Source: Rhynchopus sp. YZ270_cl-10
Taxonomy: Eukaryota; Euglenozoa; Diplonemea; Diplonemida; Diplonemidae
DNA: 64,000 bases
Reading direction: 5' to 3'
NCBI GenBank assembly: GCA_964035575.1
Contig: OZ037886.1
Coordinates: forward strand, 1,054,001 to 1,118,000
The notes under the pieces: model-generated
The model's database searches: none
What the model was told of the DNA's origin: nothing
The model's input: only the letters and a program-made list of their open reading frames with translations
Shown: positions 45,268 through 57,700 of the stretch, piece after piece
Position numbering within the stretch: position 1 is the stretch's first letter
Layout of the letters: each line of letters begins with the position of its first letter
Translations under genes and position numbers: made by a program

Positions 45268-45312
45268 CCTAACCCCCGTTCGTTGACTGTTAAGTGGACG
45301 CCTGGGGTTAGG
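45268..45312 (+). promoter_or_regulatory. 9-bp inverted repeat with telomere-like GGGTTAGG, upstream of copy 3
   Basis: Arms at 45268-45276 and 45304-45312, identical to those upstream of copy 2. Confidence 0.4.
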
Positions 45313-45372
45313 GGTAACAATGTGAACCCACAAAACGTGGAAACAGTGTCACTGTGCTTTACGACCAACCGG

Positions 45373-45479
45373 TTCTCCCCTTCCCCTCCCTTCCTTCCAC
45401 TCTCCCACCCCTTTACTTTATTTTACGTTCTTCAACAAACAAACAAAAAAACAAAACACAAAAAAAACCAAAAAACAAG
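45373..45479 (+). promoter_or_regulatory. Second pyrimidine tract and AG upstream of copy 3 (candidate splice acceptor B)
   Basis: Counterpart of 20510-20616. The single spacer substitution (T45509) lies 30 nt downstream of this AG. Confidence 0.4.
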
Positions 45480-45641
45480 ACACCATACAAAGTCTGACAA
45501 ACAAAGCCTCTCCTTACTTTTGTCTTCTTGCACATCCCCACACCTCAACACACCTCAACACACCACACCACACCCATACAACAACACAGGAGACGAAAAC
45601 AACAACACATTTGGTGATAAGAAAACAAGTAAAAACAAAGA

Positions 45642-45713
45642 ATGATTGCGCGGGGCACGTTTGTGTGTGCCGTGGCAGCAGTAACACTGCTGGGGTCGTC
45701 GCCTGCTTCGGCT
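45642..45713 (+). other. Signal peptide, copy 3 (residues 1-24)
   Basis: Identical to the copy 2 signal peptide: Arg4, hydrophobic core, and Ala-Ser-Ala before the predicted cleavage point at residues 24/25. Confidence 0.85.
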
Positions 45714-48700
45714 GTGTCGACCTACACAGAGACCTGCACGAATGTGGCAGTGCGCTACCAGCGGAGCATCAAGGAGGGTGTGACGGCTGTGAACAGCGCC
45801 CTGGCAGAGGCGAAGGCACGTATGCTGTCGCAGGAGTTCATGCTGGTTGCATCTGCAGCGGACCTGAGCTTCGTGAACGAGCCGCTGAACGACGTGATGA
45901 ACTACACCGGGGAGCTGTCGAACCAGTTTGACGAGCTGAACGACCGGACGATGGCAGCGCTGACGGCGTCGCTGCCGTACGGGATCTCTGTGGGGTGCCA
46001 GGTGGACACAACGACGTTTGACCTGTTCCTGACGGTGGCGGTGAACGCGACCGGGACTGTGTCTGAGACGGTGGACCTGTCGGGGCTGCCTGCAGCAGAC
46101 CTGGCGGCGCTGGGGCTGACGTTCTCGGACCCGTCTGTGTCGCTGTCGGGGTCTGTGTTCCTGGCGGGGACGATCTCGATCACGGTGAAGACGAGCGGGA
46201 CTGTGGTGTCGGTGTCCGGGCTGTCGGCGGCGGTGACGGCGACCGGGGCGGTGGCGACAAACGTGGACTGGAAGGACGTGGGGTCTGTTGGGATTGCGGG
46301 GTCGGTGAGTGTGACAGGTGTGACGGTACCTGTGACGTTCCCGACGTCGACGTCTCTGTCGGACTTCGTGGCGAAGCTTGGGGAGGTGCGCATTGGGTCG
46401 CTGACCGGGGAGCTGTCGGCGTCGCTTGCAGTGGCGGTTGCGGTGGACGCTGTGCCTGTGGGGCAGCTGCCGACGCCGGTGCTGACGGTGTACGACAACA
46501 ACATGTTTGACGCAGTGCTGCCTGTGGTGACTGTGGACGCAGACATCACGTCGCTGGAGTCGACGATTGTGGAGCTCCTGCGCCAGCTGGGGTCGTTCGA
46601 CATTGACCTGGGTGCACTTGGGCTGTCTGGGCTGGAGCTGCCGAACGTGAACGTGTCGGCGCTGGTGAGCGGTGTGCCGGACATGCTGAAGCTGGCGCCT
46701 GTGGCGGAGCAGTACTTCCTGCTGTTCGTCGACGGGTCGGCGTTCCCGACGTTCAGCGGCCTTGTGACCTTCCTGAAGGAGAACCTTGCGGTGCCGCAGC
46801 TGACGACGTCGGTGTCTGTGAGCGGGGTGAACATGACCGGGGGGTGGTTCCCGGAGGCGGGGGAGGTGGCGCTGAACATCCACATGGAGCTGGGGTCGAC
46901 GCTTGCGTCGGAGTCGTTCGGGGGGTCGATCTCGTCTGTGCTTGGGGACATGCAGGCACTGACTGCGGTGTTTGACCTGATTGGGGCAACGGCGCCGGAG
47001 CAGTCGCTGGCTGTGCCGGACTTCTCTGCGGACGTGGCCTTCAGCGGGGATGTGGTGCTTGACTTCACTGTGGGGCTGAAGACGGAGTTCATCAACACCG
47101 GGAACCTGACCGGGTCTGCGCTTGCGGGGAACGCGTTCCTGCGTGTGAACGACCTGTCTGCGGAGGTGAAGGTTGCTGTGGACCCGATCAACTTTGAGGC
47201 GGACCTGCTGCTGAGCCAGTTTGTTGTGCGCGACGGGTCGTTCGAGGTTGCCCTGGGGCTGCGTGCGGACTTCTCTGCGGCTGCTGCGGAGGAGGTGCCC
47301 GGGGCAGCGGTGTCGGCGTCGACTGTCGAGGCTGTGACGGAGATCACTGTGCTGGAGCTGCTGTCGGGGGGGTCGACGGCGGTGCTGGACTTTGTGAAGC
47401 AGCTGAACCTGGAGGTGTACGCGACCCTGGACGCCGTGGTGCCTGTGGAGCTGACGGCCGGGTTCGCCGGGAGCGACGTGAGCCTGTCGCCCATTGTGGA
47501 GCTGCACGACGAGAGCCTGCTGAGCGGGGGGCTGCCGGCGTTCTCGCTGGACATTGACCTGAACTTCCTTGTGCCGTCGCTGCCCGGTGGGAAGGGGGGC
47601 AGCGGGAACGAGCTGGACTCTGTGATGGGGGCGCTGACAGACATGCTTGAGGGGATTTCGGGGATCTCGCTGGACACAGCGTCGATCCCGAACGTGCCGC
47701 AGATCTCGAACCTCCTGAGCGGGCTGTCCGGAAAGGTGTCGTTCTCGACGGTGCTGACGGAGTACCTGGACCTGCTGGTGAAGTTCCGCGAGCTGGCGAA
47801 CGGGCTTGGCCTCGACCTGGCGCTGGAGACTGTGGGGGCGGAGGCGCTTGTGTCGAGCACGTCGTTCAACACGGACATCCTGGGACGCCTGCAGACACGC
47901 TTCCCGACGGTGTTTGTGAACTTCACGTCTGGGCTGACGAACTCGTACACCGGTGTGGACTTCAGTGTGCTCGACTACCTGCGCTATGTGCAGGTGGAGT
48001 TCGGGCTGGCGGCAACGCTTGCCTCTGCGGACGCAGACTTCGGGAAGAACGAGCTTGTGTGGTACCTGGCGGTGAACGTCGACTACTCGCTGACGAAGGA
48101 GAACGCGTGGGCGCTGCTGAACCTGCTTGAGCTGACCGGGTACACCTCGGACAGTGCTGGCTACCCTGTGGACAGCCTGCTTGCGCGCTTCGACCCTGCC
48201 GCACACCTGGTCGCCCTGCAGGCGAAGCTCGCGCTCACCAGCCTGTCGACCTTCAACCTGGGGACGCTGGGAAGCTACGTTGCGAACAGCGCACCGACGC
48301 TGGGGGTGAACGTGAACTTCAACAAGGCGATCTTTGACCTGCTTGTGGTGACGTACCCCGACTTTGCGACGAAGTACGGGAACCTGACTGTGGGGGACCT
48401 GCTCCCGATGAACTCGGTGACAGGGGCGGAGTTTGACTGGCGCAACTACCTGACGGAGGTCGGGAGTGTGCTTGGGCTCTCGTCGACGGCGTCGCTCGAC
48501 GTGTCGTCTGTGGCGGCGCTGTTCGGGAAGCGCCCGACAGTGATGGGGCTTGTGCGCTTCCTGAAGTCGCGCCTGCTGAACGGGATGTCGACGGGGCTGA
48601 CCATTGGTGGGTCGGGCACGTCCTTCTCGGCCGACCTGATCACGACGGGCGGACGCTGGGAGCTGGCCGCGACACTCGGACTGCACTTTGACACCGGGGC

Positions 48701-51700
48701 GCTGAAGCCGACGGACGTGGTGACGGCACTGGAGAACGCGCTCTCGGGGCTGTTTGACGCGATTGGGCAGGACAGCGTGGTGGGGTCGATTGCGTCGATC
48801 GGAAACGCGCTTGTGCAGCGCCTGAGCGGGCTGGACGCGTTCCTGTCCTTCAGCGCAGCTGCGCAGGTCGGGGTTGAGGCCGGTATCGACATCAAGCCGC
48901 TGATTGACGGGACTGGGTCGCCGCAGCTCTTCCTGCGTGTGCAGCAGTTCAACATGAGCATCAGCGCCGCAATCACAGACTTCACAACACCGATGGACTT
49001 CGGGGGGTCGTTCGACTTCACGGGGATTGTGAACGGGGAGATTGTGTTCTCGGCTGTGGCGTCGGGGGTGAACGCGTCGAACCCGCTTGTGCTGCTGGAC
49101 GCGAGTGCGGGGGTGGACAACTTCACAATCACGCCGCTGACGGACGCGATCAGCCTTGGGGGCAGCATTGTGGCGGAGGTGGAGCTGGCCGGCGGCCCGC
49201 TGGACTCGTCGCTGTTCCTGGGTGTTGAGGACCTGGCGCTGTTTGACTCGACGGCACCGAAGTTCACTGTGGACGCGGAGATCCCGCGCGAGATGATGCA
49301 GGTTGTGCGTGACGGTCTGGCGGCGATGGGGGACGTCGGCCGCGACATCAACGGCTTCGACGCGCTGACAACAACGCTGCCGCTGATGAACAGGACGCTG
49401 CACGACGTGCTGAAGACCGGGGAGACCGGGCCGAACTGGGGAGACTTCCTGATCTGGGACACGGTGCTCGACCAGCTGTTTGCGGACCCGGCCTACGCAG
49501 GGTGTCTGGACGGGTCGACAAGCTGCCCGCGTGCCCGTGAGACGGTGCAGAAGTTCACGGACGGGATGGCGAACCTGACCCAGGGGTCCTTCACGTCGGA
49601 CACCGGCGTGCCGGCAGCGTTTGTGAACGGTGGTATGGTTGGGAAGGAGTTCCAGCTTGCCTTTGGGCTGAACGGGAACCTGGAGGTGCTGGTGACGCCG
49701 CCGCTGTCGGAGCTGATTGACGACGACGACTTTGACTTCACCGGGACCGGGGTGCTGACGGTGGGGATCAACTTCGGGTTCGGGTTTGAGGTCAAGGTCG
49801 ACACGACAAACGGGGCGGTGAACGTGACGACGGACGACATTGTGCTGCGTCTCGACAACTTCACCATGGGGCTGACGATTGGTGCGGACGTGAGCGCCAC
49901 GGCGTCGATCGGTATCCTGTCTGCGTCTGTGTCGAACGGTACCGGTGTGCTGGCGGCGGACTTCGGGGGGTCGATGAACGCCGGGGCGCCGCTGAAGCTG
50001 AGCGAGGTGACGAAGGGTAACTTCGCCTTCACGAAGTCGGCGACGCTGGACGCGTGCCTGCCGTTCTCTGCAGCAATTGGGTCGCAGGACCTGGGGGAGC
50101 TTGCGGGTGCGACGGGTGCGGAGAAGCCGCAGGTGTGCGTGAACGACTCGAACCTGTTTGACTCGACGGCGCCGACAGTGCAGACGCTGTTCATGGACCG
50201 CTTCATGGACTTCCGTGGGATGTCGCCGATCCAGATCATGGGGATTGTGCGTGGGCTGATCAACGTGGTGCAGGAGTACCGTGAGTCGCCTGTGTTTGAC
50301 CTGGCGCTGCCCTTCACGGACGTCGACGTGGGTGACATGCTTGACTTCACGGACACGCTGACAACAGCGCTGTCGAACAAGATGGTCAAGGTGCAGGACG
50401 CGGCAGACCGGACAACGCTTGTGCTGTGCGTGGAGGGCGACGCGCTGACGACTGGGTGGAACGTGCCCGGAACGAACGAGAGCGCCTACTTCTTCGCAAA
50501 CGTGTCGAGCAAGGTGATGTCGCTGGTGCTGAACGAGGAGCTTGAGGTTGAGGTGGCGCTGAACGCGACTGTGATGTCGTCTGCGACGACGATTGCGGAC
50601 CTTGCACTGCACCTGAACGAGGAGCTGTACAAGGCAGGGCTGGGGCTGTCTGTGGCGGCAAGTGTGCCTGTGGAGGGTGTTGAGTCCCTGCAGCTGTGCA
50701 CGAACGCGTCGATCAAGGCAACCGACCTGCGTGTGCAGATTGCGCAGAAGAAGACCGGGAACTCTGCGTACAACGAGAGCGACGAGGCTGTGGCGGCAAC
50801 GACGCTGCTCGGGTTCACCAGCGGCGACATCAAGGAGGCACCGCGTGTGGCGGCCTTCTCGTCGATCCCGGAGCTTGTGATTGTGCTTGCGGAGGCTGTG
50901 GGCGTGCCGTCGGACGTGCTGTCGTACACGTACGGGCCGTCTGCGGCGGACCCGTCGCAGTACGAGCTGCTGTTCGCACTGGACCTGACGGTGGCACTGC
51001 CGACGCCGATGACGTCGCTGCTGCTGGGGGCGGAGGTGGAGCCGCTGTTCTCTGTGAACGCGTCTGCGGAGATTGCGCTGACGACGGATGTGCAGATTGG
51101 GTTCGAAATTGGTGCGCGCATGGGAACGTCGGCAGGGAACCTGTCCGTGACGGCGAACATCCCTGCGGCGCAGGAGTTTGCGAACTTCACACTGGCCTCG
51201 GAGCAGAGCTTCAACCTGAGCCTGGACCGCGTGCTGTACACAGTGGTGCTGCGCCCTGCGGACTCCTTCTACGACGAGCTTGACTACCAGCTTGGTGTGC
51301 TGAACGCGACGCTGGGCGGGGCGAAGCAGGTGTGGGCACGCAACTACGAGAACACGACCTTCCTGATCCAGACGCTTGGTGTGCGCCGTCTTGAGGTGAC
51401 AACGTCTGCGGAGTTCGAGGCGCTGACGGGGCTGGCGAGCGACAAGGCCAAGGCCCTGCTCTTCACACCTGTGGTGAAGAACCTGGCATTTACGGCGGAC
51501 ATGATGCTGACGGTGTCGGAGATCAACCTGGCGGCAACGCTGGCTGTGCTTGAGGCGGAGGCGTACGCAGGAAGCGGGTACATCGGGGTGACGGCGATTG
51601 CGGAGTTCGGGACGTCTGGCACTGCGATGCTGCTCGGGGACCTGCGCGACGCGATCATCGAGGACCCGTTCTCGCAGATTGCGGCGAACGCGACAGTGTC

Positions 51701-54700
51701 GGCGGAGCTGGACGTGGAGGTGAGTGTCGGGATCCCGTCGCTCGGGTCTGTGTCTGGGACGGTCGGGGTGGTGATGAACCCGCCGTTCTTTGTGGAGCTG
51801 AAGGAGAACTTCTCGCTCCCGAACGCGTCGACAGACTTTGAGGTGACGATTGGGGGTGTGGACCTGCCGGACTTCAAGAACCTGACGCTGGCGGACATCA
51901 TTGCGCTTGTGTCGGACGGTGTGGACCTGCTCTTCGGGAACACCGCTGTGGACCCTGTTGTGGAGGGGCTGCTGTCGGACCTGCCGCTGCTGGACCTGGA
52001 GATCCCGCTGATCTCCTTCACACCGCGCACGATGGTGACGCAGATCCAGACGGTGCTTGGGACGCTGGAGGGGCTGCTGGCGAACCAGACCGGGTCGGTG
52101 GAGCGCATTGAGCTGCTGATTGAGGAGGCCCTTGGGCTGCCTGCGCAGGACGGGTGCACGGGGTCGTGCCTGGTCGGGTTCACGTTCGCAGACAGCAAGC
52201 TGCTGCTTGAGGTGAACTTTGAGGCGTCGCCGACGCTGCCGGAGCTGTCGTTCGACATCAACCTGAAGGACATGATGGGATGGGCCGGGATCTCGCTCAA
52301 CAGCCCGGATCTGGAGGAGCTGCTTGGGGAGTTCATTGACCTGGAGGCGAAGCTTGCCTTTGCGCTGAGCGGTGGGGCGAGTGCGACGCTGCAGCTGGGT
52401 GTGGACATCTCGTCGCGCCCGTTCCGCATGTTCGTGGGCGGCGGCACTGCGCTGCAGGTGAACGTGCTGGCAAACGCGACCGGGTCGCTGACACTGACTC
52501 TCGGGCCGGTTGAGTTCGGGATTGAGAACGGGTATGTCGCAGTGACGAACGGGACGGACCACCACGCGGCGTACCTGCGCTACGGGCTGACAGAGGGGAC
52601 GAACTACTACCTGGACGAGGGGTTCTCGAACATTGTGAAGAACTTCTCGCTGACGTCGGCAGGAAAGGTGTCTGCGGAGCTCCCAATCACCGGAATTGAC
52701 ACGATGCTTGTGGAGATCCCACGCCTTGTGGACTTCCTGAACAAGGACTCCTCGAACGGGAACTTTGTGGAGTTCCCCGGCGGGAACATCAGCAGCATTC
52801 TGGAGAGCATTGCGGGACCGCTGCTGAACCTGAACCCCATTGCCGCGATTCTGACGGACAAGGAGGCGGTGCTGAACGGTGTGGACGGGATGTTCACGAA
52901 GATCGACCTTGCCATCACTGCTGCGGACGGTGTGCTCGGGTCGATGGACGTGCCGATTGTGAAGAACAAGATCCGTGAGGTGATCCAGGAGGACTTCATT
53001 GGCAAGTTCCAGACGCAGCTGCGCGGGGAGCTGGAGTCTGCACTGTCGCAGGTGTCGGAGGACAGCATGGCGCAGATTCTGCGGAACAAGATGGTTGACT
53101 TCTTCTCTGGGCTCGGGATCCTGAAGGGGGGCGACATCCCGATTGTGATCCGGAAGAAGGACGGGACTGTGCTGCCCGCACTTGAGGCGGACGGGTCGCT
53201 GATCTCGGGGTACCCGCTGGACGAAGCGGACGCTGTGGAGTGGGATGTGACGCTTGGGAAGGACATCCTGTTCGCAACCCAGTTTGACTTTGACCTTGGG
53301 CTGAGCGAGCTGCCGCTGAAGCTGACGGCGGAGGGCGGTGTGGAGCTGCTTGTCGGATGGGACTTCAAGCTCTTCTTCGGGATGTCTGTGTCGCGTGGGT
53401 TCTACCTGAACGTGAGCGAGACGGAGATGGCCGTGTACGCGTCCCTGAAGCTGCCCGGGCTGAAGGCGACCGGTGACCTCTTCATCCTCGAGGCGTCGAT
53501 CACGAACCGCGACGACACCACCGAGCTGAAGGGACTGGCGACTGTCGACGTTGGTGAGACGGACGGCGACGGCTACCTGACCTTCAAGGAGGTCAAGTCT
53601 GGCGGGGCGTCGCTTGTGCGTGCGAACGCGGCGTTTGAGGTTGTGGTCGGGATGGACCTGAGCCTGGGGCTGTCCTCGTCGGAGGGTCTGCCGAGGTTCA
53701 CAACGTCGCTGTACACCTACTACGGGGCTTCGTGGGAGCAGAAGGCGACGAAGGGGACGGCAGCAGGGGAGACACTCGCCCTGGGGACGGCGAACGAGAG
53801 TATGTCTGTGGCGGACCAGGGGCCTGCGTCGGGGACCCTGCTGATGGTGGACGTCGGACTGGACCTGGGCGAGTTTGTGACAAACATCCTGAAGCCGATC
53901 TTCGCAAAGCTGAGCGGGTTCCTGGGGCCGATCCGCCCGATCCTCGAGGCGCTGCAGAAGCCGCTGCCTGTGGTGTCTGACCTGGCGGGCCGCGACGTGT
54001 CGCTGCTGGCGCTGCCCGAGATCCTGATCAACGGACTGCTCGGAGCGGGTGGGCCTGTGCGCGGAAGTGTGAAGAACGTGCTGGCGTACGTGAGTGCGAT
54101 TGCACAGGTGATTGACCTCGCGATTGCGGTGCTGGACGTGATTGACGAGCTGGCGACGTGGGAGGGTAACCTGAAGATCTCCTTCGGGAACTGGCAGATC
54201 AACAAGGACGGGTTCTCGCGCTACCCGGACACGGAGCCGCTGCCCGCTAACTACCCGACGACAGGCCGCTACGCACAGGTGCAGGACGACAGCGAGCCGC
54301 TTTCAAGTGCGTCGTCGACCGGGTCGTCGAAGATGAAGAACCTGATGTCGGCACTGACAAACCCGGACGCGATCTTCAACCTCCCGTTCCTGTCTGCGTC
54401 GGGTGTGATGGGGCTCATCACGGGCAAGGACGTGGACCTGTTTGTGGTGCAGACACCTGTGATGGAGATTGACGTGACGATTGACTTCTGGTTCCCGCTT
54501 GCGGCAGGTATCCTTGTGGTCGACTTCTACGGGTCGTTCCAGTTCCGTGCGCGTGTGTCGATGGGTTACGACACGTCTGGTATCCGTCGTGCGATTGAGC
54601 AGGGGAAGCCGGAGCTGGCGCTTGACGGGTTCTTCCTGTCCGACACGGACATCCCGACCGGAACCGGCGGTGTCGACATCCCCGAGCTGTACGCGGCGGG

Positions 54701-57700
54701 AACTGTGCGCATCGGAGCGACACTGAACCTGCTGCTTGCGAAGCTGAGTGGGTCTGGGGAGCTGTCCTTCACCGGAAGCATTGACCTGTACGACCCGAAC
54801 GACGACGGAAAGATCCGCTTCAGCGAGATCAAGAGCATCATTGAGGCCGGGTCGTTCCTCGACATCTTCAACATCAAGATCAAGATGTGCGCGGGTGCGT
54901 CCTTCAGCGTCGACCTGTTCAACCCGTTCGTGAACTGGAAGTGCAAGTGGTACGGCTGCTGGCCGCGTGGACGCTGGGAGAGTGTGTACCGCTTCTCTGT
55001 GTACAAGTGCTTCTTGGAGCTCGACACGACGCCGCCGGCACTGCCGATTCTGGCGACTGTGGGAAGCAACACGCTGCAGCTGAACATGGGCCCGCGTGCC
55101 GGGGACAGGGTGACCGGCGACACGGCGGACAAGGGTGAGTACTTCACAATCCGCTACGTGAACGGGGCGGCAGGGTCGGAGGAGGTTGAGGTGCTCTTCG
55201 GCGTCCCGCCGGCATCCGGACAGGACGACAACAGACAGGCACAGGAGTTCACGGACTTCCTCGCCTACTCCGGAAGTGGAGGAAAGTTCTCGGACACAAT
55301 CCTGGTGGAGAACCCTGTGTCGCGCGGAGTCTTTGACGGAGGTGACGACAGCGGCTACGACAGACTGATCCTCGACTTCTCGGGTGTGGTGACGGACCTT
55401 CCGGAGGGGACGCTTTCGGACGGGCAGATCACCGGGTTCGGGATGTCTGGGACGGGTATCCAGTACAGCAACTTTGAGGAGGTGACGATCTACCTGAACG
55501 GCCAGGCGAACCTGGTGACCATCACCGGGTCGACGGCAGGGACGAAGCTGTCGCTGTACCTGAACGGCGGAAACGACAAGGTGGTTGTGACTGCGGGAGC
55601 GGCCATGGCCGGGGACGTGAACGTTGTGGGTGGAAACGGCCAGGACACGCTGTACGTGCTCTCGTCTGTGGGCGGGGCGGGTACGCTGTACTCGACCTGG
55701 GTGTCGCTCCCGTCGATGTCTGGCCAGCTGACCTTCAGCACGATTGATGTGCTGCGTGTGACGCTGACGAGCGGCGTGGACACGTTTGTGGTGGACTCGA
55801 CACCGGCTGGTGCGTCTGTGGAGGTGCAGGCGGCAGGAGGCGCGGACACAATCACTGTCGGAAGCGGGTCGCTGTCGGACATTGTGTCGCCCGTGAAGGT
55901 GTCTGGGTCGAGCGTGGCAACCCTTGTGATTGACGACTCGATGGACACTGCAACCGGAAACGTCGGGGAGCTGACGGCAACACGTGTGACCGGGCTCGGG
56001 ATGTCTGCGGACGGTGTGGTCTACAGCGCCTTTGTCAAGGTTGAGGTCAAGCTGCCGACGCAGCAGCCGTCGACCTTCACGATCTCGGCAACACACAGCG
56101 GGGAGACTGTGCTGACGGGAGGAGCGAAGGACGACACGCTGACGGTGAGCGGTGTGAGCGGAGAGACCTGGGTGAACGCCGGGGACGGCGAGGACAGCGT
56201 GATTGTGCCTGTGACGACGGAGGGGGACGTTGTGCTGAACCGCATCTCGCAGCTGCTGCACCTGGACGGGCAGAACGGAAACGACTCGTACAGCATCGGG
56301 TTCTCTGGGACCGGGCAGTCGCGCATTGAGCTGTCGGACACCGGGTACACGAACAACAACGGTGCGGAGGCGAACGTGCTTGTGGTGGGCGGAACTGCTG
56401 CGGACGACACGATTCTGTTCAGGAAGAACTTCATTGCGCTGATCCACTCGGACAGGTCTGAGGCGGAGCGTCTGGACATTGACCGCACAATCAACGGTGG
56501 CATCACGGTGAACGGACTTGCGGGCGACGACTCGTTCATCACGGACGGAACTGCCGGGATTGTGACGCAGAACGGTGGGGCCGGCAACGACCGTTTCCTG
56601 ATTGGACAGCTGTACAACTCGCTGCGTGTGGAGGCGAACATGTCGGAGCCGGCAGACGCGTTTGACACGACCGAGACGACGGAGGGCTACCTGAGTGACG
56701 GAAACGGGGAGCACATGAACTGCAACGGAGAGAGCGGTGAGGACACGTTTGTGGTGATGCGGAACCTGGGGACGCTGTCGCTGCGCGGAGGTGTGGGCAA
56801 CGACCGTTTCACGGTGCGTGCGTTCGCGCTTGCGGGTGCGGAGGACCAGTCCCAGCCGGACTCTGCGCTTGGGGAGACGGAGGTCGCAACGGACGAGGGT
56901 GACGACGTGGTGTACTACACAATCAACGCGCCGGTGACGATTGACGGAGGACCTGGGTTCGACACACTGGTGGCGATTGGAACGGAGTTCCCGGACACGT
57001 TTGTGATCACGAAGGACGGAATCTACGGGTCTGGGCTGTACATCACCTTTGTCGGAATTGAGTCGGTGGAGCTGAACACAGCGGCGGGAGACGACACGAT
57101 CTACGTGATGTCGACGGCGGCACACGTGCAGACGAACGTGTACGGCGGGCTCGGAAGCGACGTGGTGTACATCACGCCGCGCTACTCGGTGCCTGTGTCG
57201 AGCAGCGACCTGCGTGGACACAACGGTATTGTGGAGCACGCGATCTCGTCTGCAACGGACTCGTCGTACGACGGGCTTGAGGCGCACGGTGTGACGGCGT
57301 ACATCACCGACCAGGACAACGCGTCGATTGCGATTGTGGTGCCGACGGAGATCCAGCTGGTGGAGGAGTCGTCTGGGGACCTGACGGGTGTGTACTACCT
57401 GCGCATGGGACACGCGATCAGCGGGTCGGGGGTGAACGACAGTGTCACGGTGAACATTGTTGTGCCCGGGGCACCGTCGGAGATCCCGGGGGCAGCGTCG
57501 GTGACGGTGTCGCCGAACATTGTGTCCTTCACGTCGCAGGACTGGTTTGTGCCGCGTGCGATTGTGGTGACGGTGACGACGGACCACGCCCTTGAGGGGA
57601 ACGAGGTGATCTTCCTGGGACACGCTGTGGTGCAGCTGTCGAACCTCGACGGCTACGACACGATGAAGATCCCGTCTGTGCCGGTGCGCATCATCGACGC

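Larger units (their letters stand above)
43147..45641. other. Spacer between copies 2 and 3
   Basis: It matches the first spacer except for one substitution (T45509 versus G20646) and two T runs each shorter by one (12 versus 13 T around 44320-44330, 10 versus 11 T at 45124-45133). It has the same content: presumed 3' UTR, T and G/T runs, pyrimidine tracts and leader. No extra gene. Confidence 0.9.
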